Assembly: GCA_031771865.1 (NCBI GenBank)
Contig: JASISA010000036.1
Span: 1,054,001-1,118,000 of the forward strand
Source: Nothophaeocryptopus gaeumannii
Lineage: Eukaryota > Ascomycota > Dothideomycetes > Mycosphaerellales > Mycosphaerellaceae
Length of the DNA stretch: 64,000 nt
Reading direction: 5' to 3'
The first letter of the stretch is position 1, and each line of letters starts with the position of its first letter. The position numbers and the translations under genes are program-made. A model generated the notes under the pieces. That model did no database searches, was not told where the DNA came from, and saw only the letters and a list, made by a program, of their open reading frames with translations. Below are positions 46,623 to 56,692 of the stretch, piece by piece.

Positions 46623-46955
46623 TCAGCAAGGTCCTATACTAAGCATCAAAGAATCCTCCTCAGACCAGCAGGCAGCGCCAGTGCCGGAAGGGCCAGCTAT
46701 AGTCGGAGCGGTCTGAGTGGTAAAGCGAGTGAGGTCGGCATAAGCCCTTGGCGTAGTTTCGGATTCGAACTTTGGCGCTTGCTTGACTAAAGGCTCGTAT
46801 TGGACCCCTGCATCAGAGAGAGGATGTGCTGGCGCGCTCCGGCTCTCCCACCCGTCGTCGAGTACGAAATTCAGGTTGTTCATCTGTTCCATCCACAGGT
46901 CCTGGTCCGCATCTTGCTTTCCGAACCCCATCATGCACCTTTCACACACTGCCAT
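46623..46955 (-). CDS. Small hypothetical protein
   Basis: 110 residues, single exon, starting at ATG 46953-46955. The N-terminus has MAVCERCMMGFGKQDAD, with a Cys-x2-Cys pair, then DLWMEQMNNLNFVLDDGWES. The rest is Thr/Pro/Ala-rich. No signal peptide, membrane segment or known domain. The composition (acidic, Met/Trp-containing) is more protein-like than the surrounding frames, and there is no competing gene on the other strand. It may be species-restricted, or noncoding. Confidence 0.4.
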   Translation of the reverse strand: MAVCERCMMGFGKQDADQDLWMEQMNNLNFVLDDGWESRSAPAHPLSDAGVQYEPLVKQAPKFESETTPRAYADLTRFTTQTAPTIAGPSGTGAACWSEEDSLMLSIGPC

Positions 46956-47674
46956 GCGCTACCATGCTTCTCCGATCGTGCGACATGTGCATGTGATCTA
47001 TTAAAGTCTTCGCAGAGATGTGACGCGATGTGTTGTTCTATGAGGTCGGCGGTTTGATGACGATGATGATGATGATGGAGGTGGAGAGCCGATGGTGAAA
47101 GGAATGGAAGTCACAAGGCATCAACGCAAGGCACAAGGCTGACTTGGCGTGCCCGTTCCACTCGCGTGAGCGCAACACCAATCGAGGATAGCGATGACAA
47201 TGATCCGCCTGGTACAACTACATCGATGGAGATCGGTCAGGAAGATACGGGGCACATAACGGTAGAAGCTGCAAAACTATCCTGCCTCTTAAACCTGAGG
47301 AGACACCTACCTGTGTCGCTTTTTCACCATGTCAAAGCCTCGAAGGGTCCAGCCACAGACCACATCTTCCTCCATCAAAATCTCCGACCTCATCTCAAGG
47401 GTCCGTCGACCAATGGTCTTATTGGACATCGAAAAGGAAGTCGTAAAGACAAGCGTTCCCTGTCGACAATCCATCTATAGACGCATTTACGAGGATGCGG
47501 GGTGACGAGGGCCAAGGGTGCGTTTCGAACCGGTTCTACAGTATTGCCTGCTGGTCTGTCTCATGACTCTTCGAAGGTATATCGGTATGTACAAACTCCT
47601 CATCAAGCTATCCACAAGGAGTGCGTTGTATCGCACACCGTCTTCTCTTCTCCCATCCTCATTCAGACACCCTC
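46956..47674. other. Gene-poor region with a gat microsatellite
   Basis: About 720 bp. A (gat)n-like run is present near 47058-47079. One short open frame (47329-47505) is listed separately; otherwise nothing recognised. Confidence 0.4.
47329..47505 (+). CDS. Short open frame, possibly a small protein
   Basis: 58 codons from an ATG in a good context (ttcaccATGtc): MSKPRRVQPQTTSSSIKI, then SDLISRVRRPMVLLDIEKEV and CRQSIYRRIYEDAG. Basic, with a helix-like middle. No family recognised, and the size is within what chance can give. Listed because the composition looks coding and nothing else occupies the stretch. Confidence 0.22.
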   Translation: MSKPRRVQPQTTSSSIKISDLISRVRRPMVLLDIEKEVVKTSVPCRQSIYRRIYEDAG

Positions 47675-48365
47675 TCACTGCATCGCCGCCTGAAACTCTG
47701 TACAAGAATGCCAGCCACTTTTGGTACTGCAATCCACACGGTTATGTGTAGTCCTCTCAACAGACACCAATTGGCCACTCGGCGCGTTAATGGTATACAG
47801 CGTTCCGTACGAGAAGTACGTGCCAATCTGTTGTGCGTAGGTAGTCACATCGTCTGTCACAAATTGTTAGCGGTATCTAATTTCATTGCATTAATGGCCG
47901 GCGCAGTAGAGTAGAACGTACTGATAGTGATGTATGCCATAGCCCAAGCAGAGACTTGCACAGTATCGTAATACTTGAATTGCACCTCGCTCGAGCCTTC
48001 GGAACGACCTGCGCCGTGACCTGAGGTCCAGACGACGTTCCGACGGGGCTGGTCGCATCGCCCTCGTAATCTTCGTCAACAACGATGGTGCCAGATGCTG
48101 TGTTAGTAGGCTGTTGATAGATCGTGACCGTCGATGCAGGAAGCGCCGTAGTGACGTAAGCCGTTGTCGTTGGAGTCGTAGCATTAGGACAGGAGGTAGA
48201 CGTAGCGGCTAGGCTCGTCGAGCCCAGATCCGTAACGACATAGGTGGAGGATTCGCTCGTGTACATCAGGGCGCTCCGCTTCAGGCACGTGTTCGAGGAG
48301 TATAAGCCATCGAATTGGGCAGCCACCAGGGGCAACAGGAAAGACCAGCGCAACCAGGACACCAT
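47675..48365 (-). CDS. Secreted Ser/Thr-rich protein with an apparent frameshift
   Basis: The start (ATG 48363-48365) gives a signal peptide (WLRWSFLLPLVAAQ) and a Ser/Thr-rich region (TTPTTTAYVTTALPAS) likely to be O-glycosylated. The C-terminal part is clearly coding: VQFKYYDTVQVSAWAMAYI, then after a 68-nt intron (47854-47921, GTACGT...GCTAAC...GACAG) DDVTTYAQQIGTYFSYG and so on to TEFQAAMQ. These two parts are in different frames. Either one base is missing near 48000-48002, where a 1-nt insertion would join VTAQVVP to EGSSEVQ, or a weak 59-nt intron (47986-48044, GTCGGA...GCGAG) joins them. Intact length would be about 207 or 187 residues. Family not recognised. The downstream intron has excellent signals, so the gene was recently functional or still is. 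Confidence 0.6.
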
Positions 48366-48992
48366 CTTGCAATAGCCACAACTGCGTGCGCCTGCCTGGT
48401 TTCCATGGTGATGATCGCTTTTATAGGTCTCGGTATTGCTATGATCGATCTCAATTGCTTCTGATCAGCATGAGGCAAGACGAACTGCCTGGGGCCACAA
48501 CACTCTTTTCGCTACCTCTTCTTAAAACAAATGATATGGTCCAAGCACCTCTGTCAAATGGCGGTCCAGAATCCGCAGACTACATGCAGGCTAAGATTGC
48601 CGACGTCGTAGTTTCACAGCGTACTGTACGGCACTTTCGAATGGTTCGTTAAGCATGGCCAGGCGAATCTCAGCAGAGACTTGCATGAAGCTGCATGCTT
48701 CGGAGGCCATGAGGAATTCGGCACGTTCTGCTTTACGAGCCAAAAGAGCCTATACTTGCCATGTTTTAGCAAGGTGCAGCTTAAAGCAAAAGTTCTTAAG
48801 TGTGTCGCAGGTAGGCCGGATGTTTCGAAAACGTCAAGTATACCTGTTGCTGTTGAGACACCTTGGCTCAACAACAGATATACTGAAATCAAATTATAGT
48901 CAGCCCGTCGCCATCCGTAACTTATATAGGTATTTCGACCTCGACTGTCCCTAACCTTTGCTAAGTGACTTCAATCTATTACCAAAGGCAAT

Positions 48993-49095
48993 ACAACAAC
49001 ACAACTACGAACTACTACAACAACACTACTACGAACTACTAAACAACACAACTACGAACTACTACTACAACAACACTACTACGAACTACTACAAC
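48993..49095. repeat. Tandem array of a 24-nt unit, about four copies
   Basis: Units begin acaacaaca and end tacgaactact; copies at 48993-49016, 49017-49040, about 49041-49063 (23 nt, plus an extra act) and 49067-49090, then a partial unit. They differ at one or two bases (acaactacg against actactacg). Not a CRISPR array: no spacers, and the host is a eukaryote. Confidence 0.85.
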
Positions 49096-49535
49096 GCGTA
49101 AAACGAGCAAGTTATAAAAAGTATAAGTTACTTATATCCTAGCTAATTGCCTCTAACATAGATACTAATTTGAACAATTGATTAGGATGCTCTCTGTACG
49201 GATTATAATGTCATGGCTTTTAGCTACTGCAACTGCTTCTGCAATTTTTCCAAGGGGAATATGCATCAAGCAATTCGTATGCGAATGCTGTAAAACCCAT
49301 GACGTAGGATATAATTCCGTTCGGCGATTAGTATAACTTAGGCTAACCCGATAATTTAGGATACAGGGAAATGGGTAGGGGGTTGGGTGCATATGAATCC
49401 AGCCTACCCGGGCAAATGTACATGTTCATTAGCTTCCCTGGGTTGTACGAATAAATGTACCTAGTGTTGGAAAAATTGAAGATCAATCTCTCCTGCTACG
49501 ACCTATCGGTGTCGCCGATGGCACCGCTACTTGAA

Positions 49536-49593
49536 GTAGCTAGTGGCAAGATGGTAGCAAGACGGTGGCTAGTGGCAAGATGGTGGCAAGGTA
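49536..49593. repeat. Two tandem copies of a 29-nt unit
   Basis: gtagctagtggcaagatgg at 49536 recurs as gtggctagtggcaagatgg at 49565 with few differences. Inside each unit the motif ggcaagatggt / gcaag is itself partly repeated. Confidence 0.75.
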
Positions 49594-50231
49594 GCAATAC
49601 TGGACATCGCTTCAACAACGTGTTATATACACAGTCCTTACAGCTATAATCAGATAGGTCAGTCATTATAAGTACAGACATTCCGCATGTCACTATCTAG
49701 CTCCTTTTATCCCTTCATCCATCCTCAACTGAAGCAAAACGTTAGCACGTGTCGTTATACTGCACAGGCGCCCGATGACTTACATTCCATCTGCCTTTGT
49801 AGAAATTGTTTCCTCAATTAGCGCCTTTGTGGTTCCATCAAGTCGTCGAAGCGTCCGGACCGAATCATAGAAGTATGCGGCTCGGCGAATGTGGCCATGA
49901 TATGAGTCTCTTGCAGCGGACCGATATTCAGGAACGCGTTGGAGCCAAAAGCATGAAGATCTTTCAAAGTGAAGTCGAAATGGTAAAGATGCCCTTGTCG
50001 CACGCGCTCCTTGTGGACGCGTCTTCATTATTATGTGTAATGTAAATAGAAGTATCCTACCAGAACCTCGCTTCCACTATGCAACTCATGCCATCATACA
50101 AAGCATCGCGATCATTGCGCGAAGCCTCATGACATCCAGTTCGATCCAATTCACCATACAATGCATAACTCCGTAATGTGCGTTTATGTGCCATGGTTCA
50201 AACGCCAGAACCCAGATTTGATGCAAGTTGT

Positions 50232-53200
50232 TTACTTGCTTTGCATAACATCAACATATCTTCCACCCTTCTTCTTACTCTTGACAGTCCCTCCTGCTTT
50301 GCGAGCTCCCATACCAGGCGGCCCGCCAAGCAAGTCGTCAATACTGCTAGCGTGGCTCAAGCTAGTGGAGGGCCTGCTTGGAGGTTGCGAAGGTGGCCCG
50401 GATCCGTTCAATGCAGTCACAGCTGCAGGCATGGGCGGGCCATCCGACATACCCGCAGGTGTGCCACTTCTTGAGGGTGGGTCTGAGGGTGGTCCCACCG
50501 ACGGACTACCACCGACAGATCCAGCAGCCGGCGGCCCTTGAGGCATCCCGGCAAGTCCCACTCCCGAACCAACGCGTGAAGGTGGTCCTGACGGTGGACC
50601 CATTGCTGCGCTGATATTTCGGCTAGGGCCTTTGGGAGGCGGCGGTGTGACAGCAGCAGCGCTCTGAGCACTCGACGGATCTTTCTTGTTGACCCACTTG
50701 CCGAGATCTTTGTCGAAATAGAATGAGTTCTGTTCGCCAAGCTTGGCCTTAATGGGACCATTCTGCTGCTGCTGTGGCATACCCTGGTCCTTCTTACCGC
50801 CGAACCAGCCACCAAACCAACCCTTTTTATCTCCACCATCTTTGGACTGGTCACGCGCTGCATCCGCCTCAGCGGCTTTTCTGAAATTCTCCTCGGCAAT
50901 CCGATCAGCATCAGATTTGGACATATTGGCATTCGAGGAAGAAGACGGCGCTGGGGAATGACCCTTGATGGCTGCGGCGCGAGCCATAGTGTCGTCGTCA
51001 TCGTCATCGTCCATGAAGCCCTTCTTGGATTTGGGCTTGGGCTTGTAGTCTTCCTCTTGTTCAGCCTCCAGTTGGAAAGGCTGGTATGAAGGAGGCGCAT
51101 AGTCGTTGGTCGCGACAGGATTGTACATGCTTGAAGTTGGTGCAAAGCCGCCCCCTTCAGCGTCAGGGACATCGTCGTTGGTCTGGATGCCGTTTGGCTC
51201 ATCTTCAGACGACGCGGTCGTTTTGTGATCGGTAGGCGCCGCTGACGCCGGAGCTGACGGTTGGTAGCTGTATGGGCTCTGCTGCTCAGCAAGTAGAGGT
51301 CGAGGCTCGTAGCTCCCCGCTGAGAATTGCGCGGATCCTCTTCTCGAATCAGACATGGAAGGCATACCATAATCGGACGCAGCCCTACTGGTGTCCGGTC
51401 GCGGTAGTCCTAACGGCTGCGGCGATTGCGCTGGTGCATATGACTTAGCACTTGCTGCGGTCAGACGATGAGAGTCAGCGCGTGAAGAGAAGCTGCCAGC
51501 TGATGAAGGCGCGTAGCGGCTCGCGCCAGGAGCCATTGGGGCATACTTGCTCGGCGCTGAAGACGGAGCAAACTGCTGCTGAGGAGGTGCCGACATCGAC
51601 GTTGCCCCGTATGGTGGAATCCCGCCGCCCATGATCGGGTTGTGAATTTCCGAGCTGGATGCTACTCGGCTAATGTCGGCTGATTCGCCGTTAACTCTGC
51701 CAAATGGACCAGCCATGTCATCGCTGGCCGCTGTCCCAGACGCGTTGGAGTCCTGGTCATCGTCGCCGGAAACAAATTTGGTGAACCAGCTTGCTGCGCC
51801 AGACGAGACTTTGTTCATCGCACCCTTTGACAGGAGCCCCTGCGGACCATTCTGCGGAGTCTGTGACAAGAAGGCGCTGAGGTCAGCGACAGCCTGCGTG
51901 AAGGTGGGGTGGTAGTATTGCGACGGCTTCGTTGTCGATTGGTAGGCGGTTGTAATGTGGTCACAGTAGGCTTGCGCCTGAGTCCTGAGGCCAGCGCCGG
52001 CCAGCTCTTGCGCGTGAAGGAGCTTGAAGGCCTGCAAGTGCGGAACATACTCCGGTCGCTGAATAGAGATTGAGCTTGCCCATTCATATATCTCGGTAAG
52101 AATGATTGCATCCACGTCGCCCTCAAAGCCTTTGCTGTTGTGATCCGCCCCAAGCAAAACGAATGTCACCTCTGGATCGTCTGCTCCAGCGTGTCGAGCG
52201 AGCTGTCGGGCGAACAGGAAACAAGTACTTGCTGCCTCTGCTCGACCATAGCTGCTCAATAGCTTGCCCAGCGATAGAAGTGAATGGGCGTCTGTAGGCG
52301 TGCGATTTCCAGAAATGAGACCCAGCGTCTCTTGCCATTGATCAAGGCCCTCGAGCGGATTGCTAGTGACCGCACCAGGTGTTTTGGACATCATCTGAAA
52401 ACCAGCGCGAGCTGATGGCGGTACCAGCTCATCCACACACTCTTCTGCATTTCCGGCAAAGACCTGATAGAGCGCGGCTAAGCTCCGTGCGTCGCTGCCG
52501 ACTGTCTTCACCTGTGAGCGCACGAAGGATTGGATAATTTGTCTCCAGGTCTCTGCGCCCATAGTTGATGCTATCAGCATTGCATGGCCCCACAGCTTCT
52601 TCTCTTCAGCAAGCCAGACCGCTCGTTCGCGTTGACCCTCAAGAAGCGCTTGCCGCAATTGCACGGCAACTGCTTTATCGACCGGGTCGGGCTGTATGCC
52701 TGCGCTAGGGGTATGGATAGGGCTCTGAAGCTCCGTCACCTGGCTCATTTGAGCCAAGTTGGGAAGAAGGACAGCTCGCAGTTCGTCTTCAATCTTCTTG
52801 TCCCCTTCCAGTCTACCGTCGTGCTCCACGAAGATCTTCATGACGCGCCAGAGGATAAGCTTCTCATCAGCTCGCTTCTTGAGCTCTATCTCCATTTGGA
52901 AGTCCACTCTCACGGCTTCTGCTCGCTTCTCAAGTGCTTCTATCTTGGTGCTCATCCATGCCAGAACATCCTTCTTCTTCTTTGCTTTGGTCACAAGTGG
53001 CCCTGGGAATCTAGCATTGATGTCATCCATTGGCAGGACAGTCGAAGCTTGCTTGATCTTGACCTCACCCGGTGTGCACTTGATGCTTGGCATGCCGTGG
53101 CCTGCTGCATAGAAGGGTGTTTGCTTGGGAAAGCTTGTTGTGATATTCCCCGAATCTCCCCAATGGAAGATTGGCCGCCCTTTCCACCTTTCCAGAGAGT

Positions 53201-56051
53201 CTTGCCCATGCTCGTCAGTTGGCGGGACGAAGGTGAAATCTCGAGATATAGTTCTGCGATGTGGGTTGTGGAATGGCCGCTGACCTGCAAGCGGAGCACC
53301 GGACGAGGTAGGTCTTTCTATGGGAATCTGTGCAGCATACTTGGGTGTCTTCATCACAGTCGGTGGCGATTGTGTCTTCGGTCGGGAGGGTGGGGACATA
53401 AGGCTTTGCAATGGAGCAGGCCGTTGCTCGGTGGGCGAATAGCCGAAGCTGCTTGACTGATCTGGCGACATAACTGCTGGAGATGCCTGGCCACCATTGA
53501 CTTTTGGTGGAGAAGCAGGCATGGATGATGAAGCGCGACGCAACTCGCCTGCTTGCGCAGCATACGGCCGTTCATGAAACGCGAGAGGGCTGCTGGTCCT
53601 TGGAGCAAATGCGTGCGTTTGTTGGACTGGCGGATGCGAGGGAGCGGCCGCTGGAGTTGGGCCATATTTCTTGGTCGCTTGAGCAGCTGGCGCAGGAGAA
53701 TAGCGGGACGCAGTAGCGGCTGGTGCTTGTGGCGGTGGTGCTGGTGAGAAACGACTCTGCGCCTGAGATGGAGCTGGCAGGCTGCTGGGTGAGTATTGCT
53801 GATTGGGCGGAGCTACAGAAGGCGTCTGAAATGCCGTTGGGCCAGCAGGTTGCTCAGGTAGCAGCGGAAGTCTCTCGGGTTGAGCGAGACCACCGTATGA
53901 GTGTTGCTGTTGAGGCGCTGGTGGAGCTTGCGGTCGTTGTGGAGGTTGTACAGGCCGTGCTTGCGGGCCTCCTGCCATCTGACCAGGTGGAGGAGTGTGC
54001 GCTGGCTGAGGTGTGTAAGCTCCTGATGGACGCGCTCGCGGTTTGGTTGTCACAGGCAGATCCGCGAAGAACCCACTTCCGGAGTCGACCTTGGGTGTAG
54101 TCTTTACAGCTGGAGGACCACCGGTAGCAGTGCTGGGTGGAGGAGCTGGGACGGATCCTGAGCTTGATGGAGGCGTGAGGCTGGCTACTGATCTTGCCGT
54201 GGAAGGGGGAGCTGGAGGCATCGCAGGCTGCGAGGTGAAGCTACTGCTCCTTGGAGGTGGCGTAGGCGCAACTTGAGAAGATGGAGCGGCTTGTCGAGGT
54301 CTTTGCCGTGGCTGCTTTACAACATCCATTGGCAGGTCGAACGGAGATTGATAGCCACCCTTTGCCTTGTCGACGAAACTCTGCGAAGATTGTGCTGATG
54401 GTCTCTGTGGAGCCTGCGGCTGTGGGATGCCTTGGTTGTAGACCTCGTACAATCCTGTCTGGGGCGTGCCGGCCGTCCGACCGTAGCTTTGATTGACGAA
54501 TTGAGGTCCTGTGGCAGCGTATGGATTCCCTATAGGTGCCGCGTTCGCGGGCTGCTGAGCCGCAGAAGGGACATATGGGCTCGTTGTCTTCGGCATCTGG
54601 CTGGAGCTCTGCTGAGGTTGCATCGGAGCCGGAGTGGGCTCTGACAGCAGTTCGTCGTCCAGAAATCCCGGATCATCATCTCCAAAGAAGTTTGATGGAT
54701 CGAGGTCCTTGGTATCGTCCAGCAAATCGTCATCATCCAATGCTGCCGCGAACATCGCTGCGAGATCATCTTCGGGCTTAACCACACGCTCGCTCGCAGA
54801 AGCCTCTATTGAAGCCGCTTGTATCTCTTCCTGGACTGACGCGGCCGACGAGAGCTCATCTACGGGTGCAGGTTGCGTGACACCAAGCATCTTTCCAAAA
54901 GAGTCGTCGTCTGCGGCAGAGCCCCATGGATCCTGCGTGCTCGACGCTTCCGCCTCTACCGCCTGCGTGGGTCGCTCTGGCCATTCTGACCTTTCATGTT
55001 TTCTTACAGGCTGCTCATCTCCCAAAAGTTGTCCAAACGTTTTGTCGTCTCCAGCTGCCGGCCATCCCGCGCTGACAGGTCGTTCAGGCTCTTTAACGTC
55101 ATATTCAACGGACTCCTCGGGTGCAGGAATCTCCGTAAAATTGCTCGTGAAGCTCCGATCGAGATTCCCTGGGCGGGCAGGCGTCTTAAGTAGAGGTTTG
55201 CTAGTAGTAGGCGTACTTCCCAAGTCTTCCAGCACAGAATCTTCCTTGACGGCTTGCATTGACGGCTGTCGCTGTACGTCCTGTACCGTAGGTGGAGCCT
55301 CTGGATCCTCCAGAAGCGGTGCGCTCGGCGCTTCGTCCATGGCCTCCTCCATCTCCGTGGCTTCTCCCTGATGCTCATACTCAGTGCCCTGTTCGCGCAA
55401 TTTCTCAAGCTCGGTCTCGAAGTTGATGTCATGTGCAACAGGAGTCTGCATTCCCGGAGACCCGATGAATAGTGGTTGTCCGGGAGAGAGAGGTAATCTA
55501 GTCTCTAGCTCGTCCTCTTGCTCCCGTACCGTATCCTCAGGCTCAAATATCCGAGCCTCCTCATCATCGCCTTCTCCCAGAATGGCGGAGATAGTAGTAT
55601 GCGGCGCATCGTCATCATCGTCTGCTACGATATCCCGGGTATTCAGCTCCAGCTCGTTCCTTGATATAGGGCCTTCAGCGTCAGCTGTCGAACGCGGAAG
55701 CCGTGAGAGCTCCTCCACAGGCGCGAGCTCTGTACGCCGTTCAATGGCCGTGTTCACAGAGATGCTATTCCTGTGCGACGGCAGATCAGCGCCTTCTTCC
55801 TCGTTGACCTGCTCCATGCGTTCCTGCCAGTTCGAATGGCGCTGCTTCTCGGGGGTCGGTTCGGGGTATCGTTCGAAGAAGTCGACTTCCGATGCGGTGG
55901 ATATAGTGCGCGCATGTCTGTGGGTGGAGTCGGGCCTGTGGGCTGGGTTCCATGCAGCCTCGCCCTGGATGGGTTGTGCTGAGTGTGCTGACGCGGGAGT
56001 CGCTGTGCCCGTCCAGGCATTGCCGAAGTTGGGGTACTCGTCGTCGCTCAT
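50232..56051 (-). CDS. SEC16: COPII coat assembly scaffold Sec16
   Basis: Peripheral ER protein that marks ER exit sites and organises COPII assembly. Single exon, 1939 residues, usual for fungal Sec16. The N-terminal 900 residues are acidic then Pro/Gln/Ser-rich and disordered. The conserved central part begins near residue 950 with LERWKGRPIFHWGDSGNI, followed by KCTPGEVKIK and the alpha-solenoid Sec13/Sec31-binding region (MLIASTMGAETWRQII, YGRAEAASTCFLFARQL, VPHLQAFKLLHAQELA). The C-terminal Sec23-binding region ends with KKGWFGGWFGGKK and AKLGEQNSFYFDKDLGKWVN, the second conserved fungal block. It is divergent from the flippase gene, with 641 bp between start codons. Start chosen as the first ATG, giving MSDDEYPNFGNAW. 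Confidence 0.96.
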   Translation of the reverse strand: MSDDEYPNFGNAWTGTATPASAHSAQPIQGEAAWNPAHRPDSTHRHARTISTASEVDFFERYPEPTPEKQRHSNWQERMEQVNEEEGADLPSHRNSISVNTAIERRTELAPVEELSRLPRSTADAEGPISRNELELNTRDIVADDDDDAPHTTISAILGEGDDEEARIFEPEDTVREQEDELETRLPLSPGQPLFIGSPGMQTPVAHDINFETELEKLREQGTEYEHQGEATEMEEAMDEAPSAPLLEDPEAPPTVQDVQRQPSMQAVKEDSVLEDLGSTPTTSKPLLKTPARPGNLDRSFTSNFTEIPAPEESVEYDVKEPERPVSAGWPAAGDDKTFGQLLGDEQPVRKHERSEWPERPTQAVEAEASSTQDPWGSAADDDSFGKMLGVTQPAPVDELSSAASVQEEIQAASIEASASERVVKPEDDLAAMFAAALDDDDLLDDTKDLDPSNFFGDDDPGFLDDELLSEPTPAPMQPQQSSSQMPKTTSPYVPSAAQQPANAAPIGNPYAATGPQFVNQSYGRTAGTPQTGLYEVYNQGIPQPQAPQRPSAQSSQSFVDKAKGGYQSPFDLPMDVVKQPRQRPRQAAPSSQVAPTPPPRSSSFTSQPAMPPAPPSTARSVASLTPPSSSGSVPAPPPSTATGGPPAVKTTPKVDSGSGFFADLPVTTKPRARPSGAYTPQPAHTPPPGQMAGGPQARPVQPPQRPQAPPAPQQQHSYGGLAQPERLPLLPEQPAGPTAFQTPSVAPPNQQYSPSSLPAPSQAQSRFSPAPPPQAPAATASRYSPAPAAQATKKYGPTPAAAPSHPPVQQTHAFAPRTSSPLAFHERPYAAQAGELRRASSSMPASPPKVNGGQASPAVMSPDQSSSFGYSPTEQRPAPLQSLMSPPSRPKTQSPPTVMKTPKYAAQIPIERPTSSGAPLAGQRPFHNPHRRTISRDFTFVPPTDEHGQDSLERWKGRPIFHWGDSGNITTSFPKQTPFYAAGHGMPSIKCTPGEVKIKQASTVLPMDDINARFPGPLVTKAKKKKDVLAWMSTKIEALEKRAEAVRVDFQMEIELKKRADEKLILWRVMKIFVEHDGRLEGDKKIEDELRAVLLPNLAQMSQVTELQSPIHTPSAGIQPDPVDKAVAVQLRQALLEGQRERAVWLAEEKKLWGHAMLIASTMGAETWRQIIQSFVRSQVKTVGSDARSLAALYQVFAGNAEECVDELVPPSARAGFQMMSKTPGAVTSNPLEGLDQWQETLGLISGNRTPTDAHSLLSLGKLLSSYGRAEAASTCFLFARQLARHAGADDPEVTFVLLGADHNSKGFEGDVDAIILTEIYEWASSISIQRPEYVPHLQAFKLLHAQELAGAGLRTQAQAYCDHITTAYQSTTKPSQYYHPTFTQAVADLSAFLSQTPQNGPQGLLSKGAMNKVSSGAASWFTKFVSGDDDQDSNASGTAASDDMAGPFGRVNGESADISRVASSSEIHNPIMGGGIPPYGATSMSAPPQQQFAPSSAPSKYAPMAPGASRYAPSSAGSFSSRADSHRLTAASAKSYAPAQSPQPLGLPRPDTSRAASDYGMPSMSDSRRGSAQFSAGSYEPRPLLAEQQSPYSYQPSAPASAAPTDHKTTASSEDEPNGIQTNDDVPDAEGGGFAPTSSMYNPVATNDYAPPSYQPFQLEAEQEEDYKPKPKSKKGFMDDDDDDDTMARAAAIKGHSPAPSSSSNANMSKSDADRIAEENFRKAAEADAARDQSKDGGDKKGWFGGWFGGKKDQGMPQQQQNGPIKAKLGEQNSFYFDKDLGKWVNKKDPSSAQSAAAVTPPPPKGPSRNISAAMGPPSGPPSRVGSGVGLAGMPQGPPAAGSVGGSPSVGPPSDPPSRSGTPAGMSDGPPMPAAVTALNGSGPPSQPPSRPSTSLSHASSIDDLLGGPPGMGARKAGGTVKSKKKGGRYVDVMQSK

Positions 56052-56692
56052 CGTCTCGGTCGCGGCGTGGCGCGGGAGGTATTATTGGATGTTGGTAGAG
56101 GTAAAGATATTACTGCGCATCGTGTGAGTCTCGCGACTGCCGCAGACACAGGCCATGGGTGGGAAGGAAAAGCAAGAGGCCTCCGAGTGGTTTCCTGCTG
56201 CTGTACTGCCAGCTGGCCAGCATCGCTTGGCCGTGCCTTTCAACTTCAGCACCGGGGTTAAGCGTACCTGTACAAGAATGCGCAAATGCCAATACGCTGG
56301 AGAATACAAGTACAACAGTACATTACAGGCGGGAGTCGGTTGTTCCGGGCATTGTCGGCGCAACAGCAGACGAGTGGAATGCGTGGCAATGAGAAAGGAG
56401 GCTCAATCAATCGCGAACGGCTGGGATTGGAAGCCGCGATCTGCGCACGGACCGACGCGGCCACGAGGGAGTAGGCAGGCGCGGCCCACGTCTTCATGTG
56501 AGACTACGAGCATACGTATGTGCTAGAATAATTCACCAGACGACAAGAGCAACCGCCACAGCATAACGATATCACGGCCTGCTCTCCATGAACACGGAAC
56601 CAGGGCAAACTCACACACGTGCAAGCGAATTACCAGCCCTGCCGTCTCTAACAACTTATATCAACCGATTTCTACCAACAATGAGATGAGGC
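56052..56692. other. Divergent promoter region of SEC16 and NEO1
   Basis: 641 bp between the two start codons. The open frame at 56155-56526 is Arg/Ser/Thr-rich without motifs and is not called. No known regulatory motif recognised. Confidence 0.5.

Larger units (their letters stand above)
48366..50231. other. AT-rich, repeat-bearing gene-free region
   Basis: About 1.9 kb between the secreted-protein gene and SEC16. From about 48900 to 49450 the sequence turns AT-rich (ttataaaaagtataagtta, cctagctaattgcct), unlike the rest of the window. It contains two tandem arrays listed separately. This looks like an old, mutated repeat or transposon remnant (inference). No coding trace of a transposase or reverse transcriptase was seen. 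Confidence 0.5.

Noticed and set aside
46735..46830. tRNA-like B box on the minus strand (GTTCGAATCC) inside the 110-residue hypothetical gene
   Set aside because: No matching A box at the right distance and no acceptor or anticodon stem could be folded; likely chance.
48993..49095. Regular 24-nt repeats resembling a CRISPR array
   Set aside because: The copies are directly adjacent with no spacers, no cas genes are present and every neighbour is a fungal gene with spliceosomal introns.
50232..51370. Long antisense and shifted frames within SEC16 (also within hsp70, GLT1, EDE1 and MCL1)
   Set aside because: They are shadows of biased codon use in GC-rich or low-complexity coding sequence and have no domain of their own.
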